A DNA stretch of 64,000 nt, taken from the NCBI GenBank assembly GCA_963969395.1, contig OZ017798.1:4340001-4404000 (forward strand), in the 5' to 3' direction. The number at the start of each line of letters is the position of its first letter. The stretch's first letter is position 1. Of this stretch, positions 35,716 through 46,672 are shown piece after piece. Origin of the DNA: Pseudoscleropodium purum (Eukaryota > Streptophyta > Bryopsida > Hypnales > Brachytheciaceae). The notes beneath the pieces were generated by a model, which saw only the letters and a list, made by a program, of their open reading frames with translations, was not told where the DNA came from and made no database searches. The position numbers were made by a program, and so were the translations under genes.

Positions 35716-37079
35716 AATTGTATCTATTTTCGCCATACTTCAATCGAAGTACAACTATTCATTTGCTATAGATATAGCGGCCTAAAACATACTTTACTGT
35801 TCAATAGATTCACCACACTTTGTTTCCAACTTTGCTTGAGCCACAATTAGCTAACACTACACATGCTACACATCCACAGTGTTAGCTTCTATTTCTAATT
35901 TACTTTGCTAAATTCCAGTCACCGAGACTCTAGCATACATTTCCCACGTGATATCGGACATGTCACTTGGTGACATGGGGTGGAGCTCCATTTTGGAGTG
36001 CTAAGGCCCGTAGTAGCACTACTCATGAAGGTCCTCACCGCCCTTGAGAGGCACCCTATCCCAAACTAGTCCTTTATGTACTTGCTACTCTTTGGCATTG
36101 CTAATTGGGACTTCTCACTCATGACACATTGAATGTTGGCTAATTTGAGGTGGGGTTCCATCCCAACTGGTGCTATGGGACACTTTACACAAGTGCCCCA
36201 TGGTGCCTTAGAACTGGTGGTAAAGATTCACCACCAACTTTAAGTCACCAGGGTTCACTGGGACTCCCGAAGGCTCCAAGAGGAAGTGAAGAGGGAAACC
36301 AACCTCTCCTATAGTACTTTCTATGGGATTTGGCAAACCCCCCTCTTCCATATCGAAGGGGGTCTCCAATCCACCTTGGATTTTGGAAGACTATTTGAAT
36401 CCAACCCGAACTCCTTTCGTTTCCTCACCATTTGGACTCTCAAACTTCCAAACAATTTAACTCTATACTCAAAGCTCCAAATCCAACATGCGAGCCCATC
36501 TCAAACATTTACGCAACAAATAGATGCCGATGGACTATTTTCTTGTCCCATTTGAACAAATTCTTATAAAGTTATGGCCCTTCAAAGATTGGAGTCTATC
36601 GAGGGAGATGGCATGCCTTCACCACGGCCCTTCTTTTGGCCATAACTTTTGACTCTTAACTTAGAAATTTGTAATGCTGGTCATTCTAGCATTCTTGTGT
36701 TCTTAGCTTTCCAATGATATGCTACATGCATACTTCCTTGAAATATTTTTTGAGAACCCCTTATTCTTAGGCCTAAAGTATCCTAACACTACCGAGACAT
36801 CTTTAGCTTTGAACAACCATAACTTCTATCCAACTAGTCCAAATCACGCATTTTTTGGACGATTAGGTGTGTTTTTTCAAGAGATTTTTAAGAATGTATG
36901 ACACTCTACCATAACCTTCAAATTTAGGGCGCTATTCCGCTTTGTTTTCTTGGGAGTGTCTCAAAACTCCTTTTTTAGTCTATTGCAAGGCTTGGGGAGT
37001 CACCATCAAGGTCCCCTTTGCTCATTAAGGCACTTCGGACACCCCAAGGAAATAGGGGCATGATAGTAGAACTAAGGCT
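35716..37079. other. sequence separating the two hAT pseudogene parts
   Basis: About 1.36 kb with no hAT-like blocks, lying between the N-terminal zinc-finger piece and the central domain. It has longer plus-strand frames (for example 36286-36555) but nothing recognisable. It may be an intron-like spacer, an insertion without clear ends, or decayed transposase sequence. Confidence 0.3.
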
Positions 37080-37385
37080 GGGCGTTTGACAACATAGAGA
37101 AGCAAATTGGATTTGTGTACCTTACGATGCCCATACTTGTTGATGGTGTCCTACTTGGGCGCTATCAATCGAGGTTTCTTGCCTACCTCAGAGCACACTC
37201 GGCACTTCACTATATAGAGTCAACCATCTGCCATCAACACCATTTCAGTCTAGGGACACTTCATGCTCTATTCCATCTGAAATTTTTGAATTAAGTCGTA
37301 ATTAGGCTTCCTAAATCGAATAAGAGGTTCAAACTCCTCCTCTTCCTCCTCCATGTCATCACCTAAAATATCATTGTTCTCAGCA
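37080..37385 (-). pseudogene. hAT-like transposase, N-terminal zinc-finger fragment
   Basis: The minus strand reads an acidic stretch (DDMEEEEEEFE), then a C-x2-C motif in VKCRVCSEVGKKP, then WD/KYGHRKVH-like sequence, resembling the BED-like DNA-binding finger that precedes plant hAT-type transposases. In-frame stops are present (for example after KFQME). Same strand as, and correct order relative to, the pseudogene at 33500-35715. Confidence 0.5.
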
Positions 37386-37845
37386 AGACTATAAATGGTG
37401 TGGAAATTTACATCGTCTTCACTACATATGTAATGAAGAGAGTCATTAAAATGATGAGAATAATCTTTCTAAACCTAATGCTTCTAACAAATGTTTTAGA
37501 TCTCGAATCAAAAGCTTCAAACTTCAAATACAATTCAATAACAATCTAAGTGCACTTTACTAGTTGAGCTCAATGTTAACCAGCAACGAAACAAATCCCC
37601 AAAATGTACACTGTAAAGCAATGCAAAGGAAGATTTTGTGGGATACGAATGTACTTACATATTTGGGAAATTCAAATGCTTCCGCATCACACCATTCCAA
37701 GCTTCCAATCCTTTATGACCAATCTATGAGTACAATGATCGTATGGCACCTTCCTAAACTCAATGAAGTCATTATTGAAAGAGAATTGGTACTAAAACAA
37801 CAATACTATAGTGATATCGTATTGTAAATGCAGATACTATGTAAA

Positions 37846-37941
37846 AAATTAAATTAAATTAAATTAAATTAAATTAAAAACTAAAAAAACTAAAAAAACT
37901 AAATTTTTTTTTAAAAAAAAAACTAAAAAAAACTAAAAACT

Positions 37942-37984
<43 letters not shown>
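37846..37984. repeat. simple-sequence block: AAATT repeats, A-rich, (TA)n
   Basis: Tandem AAATT units (about 37846-37876), then an A-rich region with ACTAAAA variants, then an uninterrupted TA dinucleotide run (about 37957-37984). Confidence 0.9.
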
Positions 37985-37987
<3 letters not shown>

Positions 37988-40900
37988 CATTTTTTAAATA
38001 GGTTTGAATGTTTGTAACATTATAAAGAAGATAACGTCATTTGAGGTGACTTCAAGGTGACGCCTTCTCTTTGCCGTTATAAACAACTATATAAAAAATG
38101 ATTAATTTGAAAGCTTCATTTCATTTAATATTCTTCTTTTTTGTTTTTTATTTAGATTATACTATGTCAAATTGAAGGATTTTTTCTGAGTTTCAAGATG
38201 AAAAATCTCAACTGGAGTGTGAGTTTGAATTTTTTTTATTGCAATTACTGAATCAACCACAACTGCCATTAAATCTTTTATTGTTACATGGACGATCAAA
38301 AAATAAAGCTGGACCATCTTGACTACCAAAACAATCTCGCATGGAGAAACGATGGCATGGTCATCTTCAACATAACACTTGAGCATTGACGATTTTGTTG
38401 CAGATTGAATGTATTGAGTCCAGTAACTGTGAAGTCACATTTAAAAGATGTTTTGAAGGTTTCAACAATAAGTAATATTATTGTATAGTGAGGCATATTC
38501 AAAGGAATCGTAGTCACCAGCGATGATTAAAAGGGCCAATCAATCTTTTAACTAAAGCAGATTGTGCGAATTATGTAGTTGTTATCGTTAAACACATCCT
38601 CAAATTCTTGCAAATGAAGTGATATTTCAATTGAAGCTCTAGTTTTTTTTATCTTTATTAGATATATATTGGGTTTTTAGTTCTTCATTCCATAGTTGGA
38701 GTGATTTTCTACAATAATTTTGTATTTATGAAGTAGTATGAAAGAAATATTTAAATAGTTTGCCTTCTAGATGAATTTGAAGTGAATTTCCTTCAAAGAT
38801 AAAAATAAAGATAAAAAGATAGTTGTAGACCAAATAAGTGCTCAATTATTGATGTTGTAACTTTGGGAGTGAGTTAGGGATGACCTCACTTGTTTGTGTA
38901 GTTAGAGTGGAGATAAGGTGGAGAAAAAAGTAGACACTATTCATCTTCTATCCCATTATGAATTTATGAAGGATCCAAATGTTTGGAGGCTCATTGCGTT
39001 GTGAGTTTGGAGAAGTTTGAAATGAAATTTGTAGAAGTTTTTGTATCATCATGTGTAGTTTTTAAATTGATCACACTTGCTTGATTTGGAGTTGTGAATC
39101 AAATGTTGTGCATGTTTGAGTGGAGGGAGGTTTGTTGCATTTAAAATTAAAAGGCAGAGACTTCAACTGGCCATTAAAAACAGACAAGTTCTTAATTTGC
39201 AATGAAATTTGAAGGAAGTGTAAAAAATTGAGTTAGCTTTTCATAAAAATATAATTCATTTTATTTGAAATTTGTATAAGAGAATTGTGAGTGTTGAAGT
39301 AAAAGAGAGCTTGCTACCTTTCTTTTCTCAAGGCCGAAACTTTGAATGGTTATAGAAGTTGGACACAGTATTAGAATTATTTGAAATTTAGAGGAGAAGT
39401 AAAAGTTTGTGTTAGCTTTTCAAAAAGCTATTATTCACCTCATTTGGAGTTGTGAAACAATAGTGGCACTTATCCAAAGTTCAACTTGAGAATTAAAAGT
39501 TGAAGTTGGAGATTGGAGGAAGTTTTGAAGACTTGTATGTGTGTGTGTGGCTTGTAGTTTTGTAAAATTTGTTATTGCAGACAACTTAGGTTATGCCAAC
39601 GCTAGCCTCATTTTGTGTCATGGGTGACGAAATAGGATTAATTATTCACATGGTCAAAACTACGTGATGAAATGGGGTTAATGGCCCACATAGTCGAGAC
39701 TTGTTTGTTCTTACGGTGAAGCTTGGTTCTTAAAACTAGTCACTTGGAATTTAAAAGTTTAGAAGTCAATCTTTCGAACCGTTCAGTTTGTAGTTAGGTC
39801 GTCCTATTTTGCTTGTTCAAAGTCGTAGGATTTTATTACACACCTTAAACCTTATATCTATTTAGAATCAACCAATACATGATAGGTTAATGGGTAGCAG
39901 TTCGACGGTAGTTTAGAAGATTCGATGTTCAAGTTCGAAGTAGGATGAATCTACGAGTGACAAGCTCTTTAATTTTTATCATTTTACGACTTCCTTCATT
40001 TCCAAGCCATTTCAGTCACAACCAAAATCTTTGTGATTTTCTGAGACAAACGTTCTTAACATGATAATGAGTGGGGCTATTTAAAAAAATAAATGTAGTG
40101 AGTGGGGCAATTTTGGAAAAATTGATATAATGAGTGGAGCGATAGGAGCTGAAGTACAAGTACCCAAATGGAAACTGGAAATCTTGATGCTAATGATGGG
40201 AGAAATGCACGGGTAAAAATGTGGCGACCCATCTTCAAGAAATAAAAGATTTGGTGGATTTCTGACAACAACGGATGACAAACTAGGGAACTGACATGTC
40301 TATAGGTGGCGATAGGACCTCCACCTAACCTATCTAAGTCACCTTCGTGGCCACCAAGTTTTGAGCTAAAATGAGGATGTAGCTTTTTAGCTTCTTTTTT
40401 CATCCTGATTTTTTATACTCCATGGTGTGCAAAAAATATTTTTGGTGCATTTAGTCTGTAAATTGTCCAAAACAAATACTGCTATGTAACTATGTAAAGG
40501 CCAAGTCAATTTGAAAGAGCAAATTGCGGATAAGTGACAAGCAAAGCTATGTTAGCAAGCCTACTAAAATATTCTGGTGTATATTTTAGAATTCTAAAAA
40601 CAATCTTTTTCAAAAAATATTCTATTGTGAGATTACCATATCATATAATTATACTACAAGGTCCACATAGAGGGTCTCCTACATGGTTTCTGAAAATACT
40701 TTTTTAAATTTTCAATAGAGTAGCTTCACTCATGAGTATGAGCATGATTGTATAAACGACAATTTGAGAACGTATTTGTTGGCCAAGTCCCTTGTGCGTG
40801 TGTGTCGTGTGTGTGTAGACACCCTATCAGTTGTAGTCACCCCGAGTGGATGAGAATAAATTCCCTCTCCAACAGCAGCACATGGGGAGGCGGGACACTA

Positions 40901-41978
40901 TGGAGCATGGGCAAGCCGTTGAAAGGAGACTCTCCACAAAAGCAAACAATGCTCTTCACATGCCGATGCCAACGAGTGGTGGGGTGCTCATTTATGTGAC
41001 CATGCAAAACAATGGATGGACTAGAAGATTGGAACGGTTTGTCTCACACATTGTAGCTAGGTGAGCCTGTGGAGTAGGGTTTTGCCCATCCAGAGATTGG
41101 ACAAGTTACATAGATGAAGGATGGGATAGTGGTCATGGAACATGGCCTTTTAGTTCGGTAGGGGTAACATGCTTAACTTACCAACTCGCCAACCGGTAGG
41201 AATGAAAGTGGGAAAGATGCTTTTGGGCTTATGTGCAGGTGACAATCATTCACAAATTGTTGTGGAGTCACTCCGAAAAGGTTACTCATGGGGAAGCGTG
41301 TCCATGTTTCGGGCCATAAGCGACCCAAATTGCCGATGACAACTAACAAATGTGGAAACCATTCCTTCCTATTGATGCTCTAAGAAAAAAAGGGAGGACG
41401 AAGTGGGGGAAACTTCTTCAATTCGTAGCAACCGATGCCTTACACACCAGTACTGTAGCGATGGAATTACACATCATTGGAAACAACTAGCGTCATTGGT
41501 CAAGAAGTGGATCATGTGCCAAAAAGAGAGAGGAGCTAAGCCTAAGCTACACTAGAAAGAGCCAAACAAAGCTCAAAAGAACCACTCTTACTACACAAAA
41601 TAGTGAAATTAGGTGGCCTGAAGGTATGGCCACACTTGGACTTAGCAGTTGTTCTTTGCTATGGTAGTGCATGACTTTTCTTATGGATGTTCATAACTAT
41701 TGAGCCTAGGTGGCAAGGGTAACAAGTGGTATTTTGGGGAGAAAAATTTGGGATTGTTTCATGGCTCTTCATTTTTCAATATTGCAAGCTATTGTTATTT
41801 AAGTTTCAATCTTTTGACTTTGTAGATTCTTGAATACCAACAACAATCTTATGTAATGCAAAGAATTCTAAACAACTACGTTACATTGCCAACATTGCAA
41901 GTGCCTCTAATAACATTTGATTGATAATTATTAGGTGAGAACAAGCTAAAGCCTTCTTGAAATACTTCAAATTTCTCA
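37985..41978. other. intergenic DNA, unassigned
   Basis: AT-rich to about 40700. Then comes a slightly GC-richer patch (40750-41600) with overlapping plus-strand frames (40748-40999 and 40846-41064) that I cannot assign; it also has a short GT-rich run at 40797-40820. No gene called. Confidence 0.35.
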
Positions 41979-42909
41979 TTAACTCCTATAGGAATAAGGT
42001 CATTACTATGTCAAAAATCACTCAAAACTACCATTATTGTTGTGTTTTATTCAAGAAAACAAAAAATACTTTTTTTAGAATTTAATTGTAGGAACTTGTA
42101 CTTTAGTTGTTTGAGATCATGTGGTAAAACTTTCATGAGTTTTGACTATAAATATTGGAAGATATTATCATTCAAAGTTTGAATTTTTTTTTTGAATACT
42201 AGCATGCAATTTCAAATGACTTTGACTACCATTTGTGGAATTCTTCTGCATTGTGGACTTTGAATTTAAAAAAGAAATTGTGTTCAAGAATTGAGTTGAA
42301 AGTTTAGGAAGAAAATTTAAAAAGAAAATCACTTGATTTTCATTCTTTAAGAAATTGTTAAGTAGAAAAAAAAAGGTCCAAGATTGAAAGAAAAATTGAA
42401 TTGTTAATAGCTTTAAAATGGGATTGAAATACAATAATTACAATGGTGAGATTTTTCTAGCAAGAAATTTAACCTTTTCAAAACAATTTTTTTGAAGAAT
42501 TATGAAAATTGAGTTCAAAAATCAATCTAATAAGTTATTTTTGAAAAAGATGGTTAGATTGCCTGAAAAACAAGATTGTTCATTATTTTTACATCACTAT
42601 TTCAAATGAAATAAATCAAAGCTTCACATGAATAGAAAAATATGGTCTATAAGAATTAAAATTTTAAGAGCTTAATTTTCAATTTTTGTAGATTTCTTTT
42701 TCTATTTAGTGTCATAAAAATTATATTTAAGATGGCAAAATTTTTGCTCCCATGCAGTAATTGAAAAAAAATTTATATTCCCATGAAGCTAAGAAGTTTT
42801 TCTATTTTATAGGGAAGTTTCAAAAAGTATCACTAAAAATTGAGGTCATACAAACTTGCTCGAAATCCATTTTGTCTTCCTAAGGGGACAATAATCCTTT
42901 AGGGGTTAA
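41979..42909 (-). mobile_element. piggyBac-like non-autonomous element, copy E (minus, diverged)
   Basis: Bounded by TTAA at 41979-41982 and 42906-42909, 931 bp including them. The inner right end CCTTTAGGGG is the family terminus; the left end CTCCTATAGGA is degenerate. The interior is more diverged than in A-D, so membership rests mostly on ends, length and a few blocks. Confidence 0.5.
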
Positions 42910-43479
42910 ATATGTTTAAAAATTAAAAAAATTTGCAATTGTCTCAATACCAAGAAAGACACTTGACAATGCTTCAATTTAAGAGAGAGTAGAGTCATGA
43001 AATTTAGGAGAATAGAAGATAAAATTAGTTTTTCTATACAATGATTGATCCCGTGTAAGGTTAATTTTTTCCTATCTTTCTTTCTTTCTTTTTTCCATGA
43101 AATAGATGGTATAAATTTATTAGTTTGGAATTATATGAAAGCACTCAACACCAAAATTATTGCAGTTTGCTTAAAGAGTTTCTCCCCAAGTCTTAACAAT
43201 TGAACACTTAAAATGACCCTAATTATATCAAACCAATGCCAAACTAGCACATAACAAATGTTTCCATAGAACCTACATTTTTTTGTCTTTGGAGAAGGTA
43301 TCATGATTTTATAACCATTATTACCAAATGTTAGGTATGAACATGCCTATATCCAAGAAAGTTATTTTACAAGCCATCAAAATCAACAAATATTTCTACA
43401 AATACTTCTATTTGTAAACATGCATGTTGATGAGTCCCAATTACAATAATAATTCACTTAAAAATAGATTATTCTTGTA
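42910..43479. other. AT-rich spacer before the Tc1-like element
   Basis: No gene. Contains a short TTTC-rich run near 43076-43092. Ends with the TA target of the Tc1-like element at 43478-43479. Confidence 0.4.
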
Positions 43480-44055
43480 CAATGGGGTACCAATCAAAAT
43501 GTTGTTTTCGAATTTGTAGTGAGAAAAATTTCAATACTGCCAACTTTGAAAGCCTCCCGAGAGCTCAAAAATTGGTATTTTACCACAAAATTTTTACCAA
43601 AGAATTATCTAAGTTAATTATATGCATGACAAATTTCAAGGCCAAAAGATTCACTGAAAAAAAGTTATTCAAAATCTACCAACATTGGTAGCTGTAGAAA
43701 TTTTTTCATTGCTGCCAACTTTGATAGCCTCCCAAAGATTGAATTATTTTCTTTTTGCCATGAAATTCTTGGAAAAAACCCCTCTTTCTGTCAATAAAAT
43801 ATGATAAAAATTTCAAGGCCAAAAGATTAATACAAAAAAATATATTAACAATCTACCAACATGTGTCGTTTTGAGAAACAATTGTGAAAACCATTTCACT
43901 ACTTCAACTTTGACACCCTCCTAAGAACTGAAAAATTGCTTATTTTACCATGAAATTTTTGGCACAACATGCTCTTTATGATAACAACATTTATGCCAAA
44001 TTTCAAGGTCAAAAAATTTATACAAAAAAAAGTATTTACAATCTACCAACGTGTA
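43480..44055. repeat. left long TIR of the Tc1-like element, three sub-repeats
   Basis: Units at about 43480-43690, 43691-43868 and 43869-44055. Each contains a CCAACTTTGA(A/T)AGCCTCC-like block, an AATTTCAAGG(C/T)CAAAA block and an AATCTACCAAC block. Repeated terminal motifs of this sort are known as transposase-binding direct repeats in some Tc1-like elements; here they number three. Confidence 0.8.
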
Positions 44056-45353
44056 TGTCCTCCATTTGCCTCAATCACTGCTTGTAACCTAGAGGGCATA
44101 GAATGACATAGTTGAAGGAGCTTTGTACCATTGATTAACCTCCATTCTCTTTCAATAACTACCTTCAAGTCCTCTTAATTTTTTGAACATATTGGGCCAT
44201 GTTGCACAGCATCTTTCAAAATCTTCCAAAGGTTCTTAATTGGATTGAGATCGGGAGAATTTGCAGGCTAATTGAGCTACTCCAAAAGGTGTGTTTGTCT
44301 CCATTCTTCACATACTTTGCTACGATGGATAGGTGCGCCATCTTCCATGAGCAATCTGTATGGCACTCTACTCATAAAATGAAGCAACTCGACATTGCAA
44401 ACCACTTCAACAAAATCCTTAGCAGAACGTCTATGTTTGGGCATAAAAACAAGTTGTGACTTTTGCCCTCCAGCAAATGCACTCCAAATCATCAAAGAAG
44501 TTCTCCCACTTTTAAAAGTTGAAACTATACAACTTGATGAATAGCGCTCATATGCATTTCTCCAAACACGAACTTGTCTACAAATTTTTCCAACTTCAAA
44601 GGTAGACTCATCTGTCCAAACAACTCTCTCCCATTCTTTTATAGTCCACCCACAATACTTTTGAGCAAATGCCAACCATTAAAACATGTGACGATGTGTC
44701 AAAAAAGTTTTTTTAACAACAATTTGATTGAAAATGCCACTTTCATGTAAGGCCCTTCGAATAGTCAATCTAGACACTTGAATAGAACATATATTAGTGA
44801 TTTCAGAGAGTGTCAAGTGATGATGAGTTTTTGAGACACGTATAATAGCATGGACATCTCTATCACTAAGCTTTTTAGCATGACTTCCACCACAAGGTTT
44901 GCACTTATAGGTTCCATCTTCTCGAAATTTTTTCACTACCTTTTGAATTGTTCTAATATGGACTCCAACAATAGCTACAATGTCAACTCCTATCTTCCAT
45001 GCCTCACTCAGGGTTGACGAATCTCTACGTCCGCCCGAAAAAAGCGTCCGTAACCCGGACGTCCGAACGCACGGACGATGGCGGACGCAGCGTCCTTCCC
45101 GCCGTCGGAAAGCGGATAGGCGGGGCGGGGCAGACGGACGGGGCGGATGGCCAGATCGTGCAGACCACATCAGTCCACGTGTCGATCGGACGGCCGTAAT
45201 TGGGTGGACAAGCGGACGCTGCGTTCGCCGGGACCGCGAATGTCAGCGGACGCTGCGAACACAGCGTCCGCATCCTGACGTCCCGGACGTCGTGTCAACC
45301 CTGGCCTCACTCAAACCTATTATGCGAGCACGAGTTTCATTTGAAATAGCCAT
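44043..45353 (-). pseudogene. Tc1-like DD34E transposase, inactivated
   Basis: Excluding the 303-bp hAT insertion and duplication, the gene from ATG 45353 to TAG 44043 is exactly 336 codons, the usual Tc1 length, with no frameshift. The N-terminal part is a helix-turn-helix DNA-binding region (IRTIQKVVKKF, then LTLSEITN, then SRLTIRRAL). The catalytic core has WTDEST (first D) and MEDGAP (second D). The third motif reads SPDLNPIKNLW, where the family has E: lysine replaces the last catalytic residue at 44235-44237, at exactly DD34E spacing. In-frame stops lie at 44679-44681, 44277-44279, 44268-44270 and 44175-44177. The gene is dead in this copy. Confidence 0.9.
45009..45303. mobile_element. 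non-autonomous hAT element, copy 3, inside the Tc1 transposase gene
   Basis: 295 bp with CAGGGTTGAC/GTCAACCCTG ends, a GC-rich interior like copies 1 and 2, and a perfect 8-bp target duplication GCCTCACT. It splits the Tc1 transposase gene after about 17 codons. Confidence 0.93.
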
Positions 45354-46004
45354 CACTCAGTGACCATGATCTAGCCTTCTCTTAATCACTATGATTCAGC
45401 CTCACTCACTGAGTACATATATAACCTCACTCAGTCATCAGAAAAAAATCTCACATACCCTCAATCACTCACCATCATCTTGCCTTACAGCCTTCACTCA
45501 TTCACCAGACCTCACCAATCACCACATGTAAGTTATAACCTCACTCACTCTTGAAGAAAATCTCACATACCTCCATATATCTTCAGACACTCATCCCATG
45601 CCTCATCTACTTAGTTATCACATAGCCTAAATTTACTCAGTTAATTCATCTTTCATGCACTCAATCACTCATGTTTACAAAGTTTCAATCCTGTACTTAG
45701 AAAATAATCACCCATCACTTGCTTCTCTCATCATCCCACATCCCACCTCCTATAATGCTCTATTGTAAATGCAAGCATTCTTATTGAGAAGAAAAAGCTT
45801 CTTCATGCATGTATGGTCTCTAATTTTTAAACAAGTGCAGTTTTTGAGATGTGACAAGTGCATACAACTAAATTTGGCTATCCTTGATTTTTTTGAGAAG
45901 CATTTATGATTAGAGATTGCATCATCTAGAGAATTTCAATCTAGAAGCATGATTATCTAACATACTTCAACAATTTCAATGTCTTTAATAAAAGGTATCT
46001 TACA

Positions 46005-46583
46005 ACTACACAATGGTAGATTGTAAATATTTTTTTTTCTATAAATTTTTTGATCTTGAAATTTGTCATGAATGTTTTTATCATAAAGATCATGTTGTGA
46101 CAAAAATTTCGTGGTAAAATAATCAATTTTTCAGTCCTTGGGAGGGTGTCAAAGTTGAAGTAGTGAAATGGTTTTCACAATTGTTTCTCAAACGACACAT
46201 ATTGGTAGATTGTTAATATATTTTTTTGTATTAATCTTTTGGCCTTGAAATTATTATCATATGTTATTGACATAAATAAGTTTTTGTTCCAAGAATTTCA
46301 TGGCAAAAAAAAAATAATTCAATCTTTGGAAGGCTGTCAAAGTTGGTAGTAGTGAAAAAATTTCTACAGCTATCAATGTTGGTAGATTTTGAATAACTTT
46401 TTTTCGGTGAATCTTTTGGCCTTGAAATTTGTCATACATATAAGTAACCTAAAGATAATTCTTTGGTAAGAATTTTGTGGTAAAATACCAATTTTTGAGC
46501 TCTCGGAAGGCTTTCAAAGTTGGCAGTATTGAAATTTTTCTCACTACGAATTCGAAAACAACATTTTGATTGGTACCCCACTG
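46005..46583. repeat. right long TIR of the Tc1-like element, three sub-repeats
   Basis: Inverted counterpart of 43480-44055, with the same three-unit structure in reverse (GGTAGATT, CTTTTGGCCTTGAAATT and GGCTTTCAAAGTTGGCAG blocks). Matches the left arm with scattered substitutions. Confidence 0.8.
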
Positions 46584-46672
46584 TACAATAACAATAAATA
46601 TTTTTATAGTGTTAAATGTTAAGAAATAAGTGAGAGCAACCCAATTTCATTGTTTTCTATAATATGTTAAAC

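Larger units (their letters stand above)
43480..46583 (-). mobile_element. Tc1/mariner transposon with long inverted repeats
   Basis: Starts CAATGGGGTACC and ends with the complement GGTACCCCACTG, flanked on both sides by TA, the target of this superfamily. The inverted repeats extend about 570-580 bp (about 43480-44055 and 46005-46583), and each is made of three related units of about 185 bp. The 3104-bp total includes a 295-bp hAT insertion plus its 8-bp duplication. A single transposase gene on the minus strand occupies the centre, inactivated by stops. Between its start and the right repeat lies a CACTCA-rich region (45310-45700). Confidence 0.9.

Noticed and set aside
39881..39960. Sequence with TTCGA motifs suggesting a tRNA remnant
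   Set aside because: No cloverleaf pairing and no proper box A and box B spacing.
44199..44459. Plus-strand 86-codon frame
   Set aside because: Lies opposite the Tc1 transposase core, which has recognisable catalytic motifs on the minus strand.
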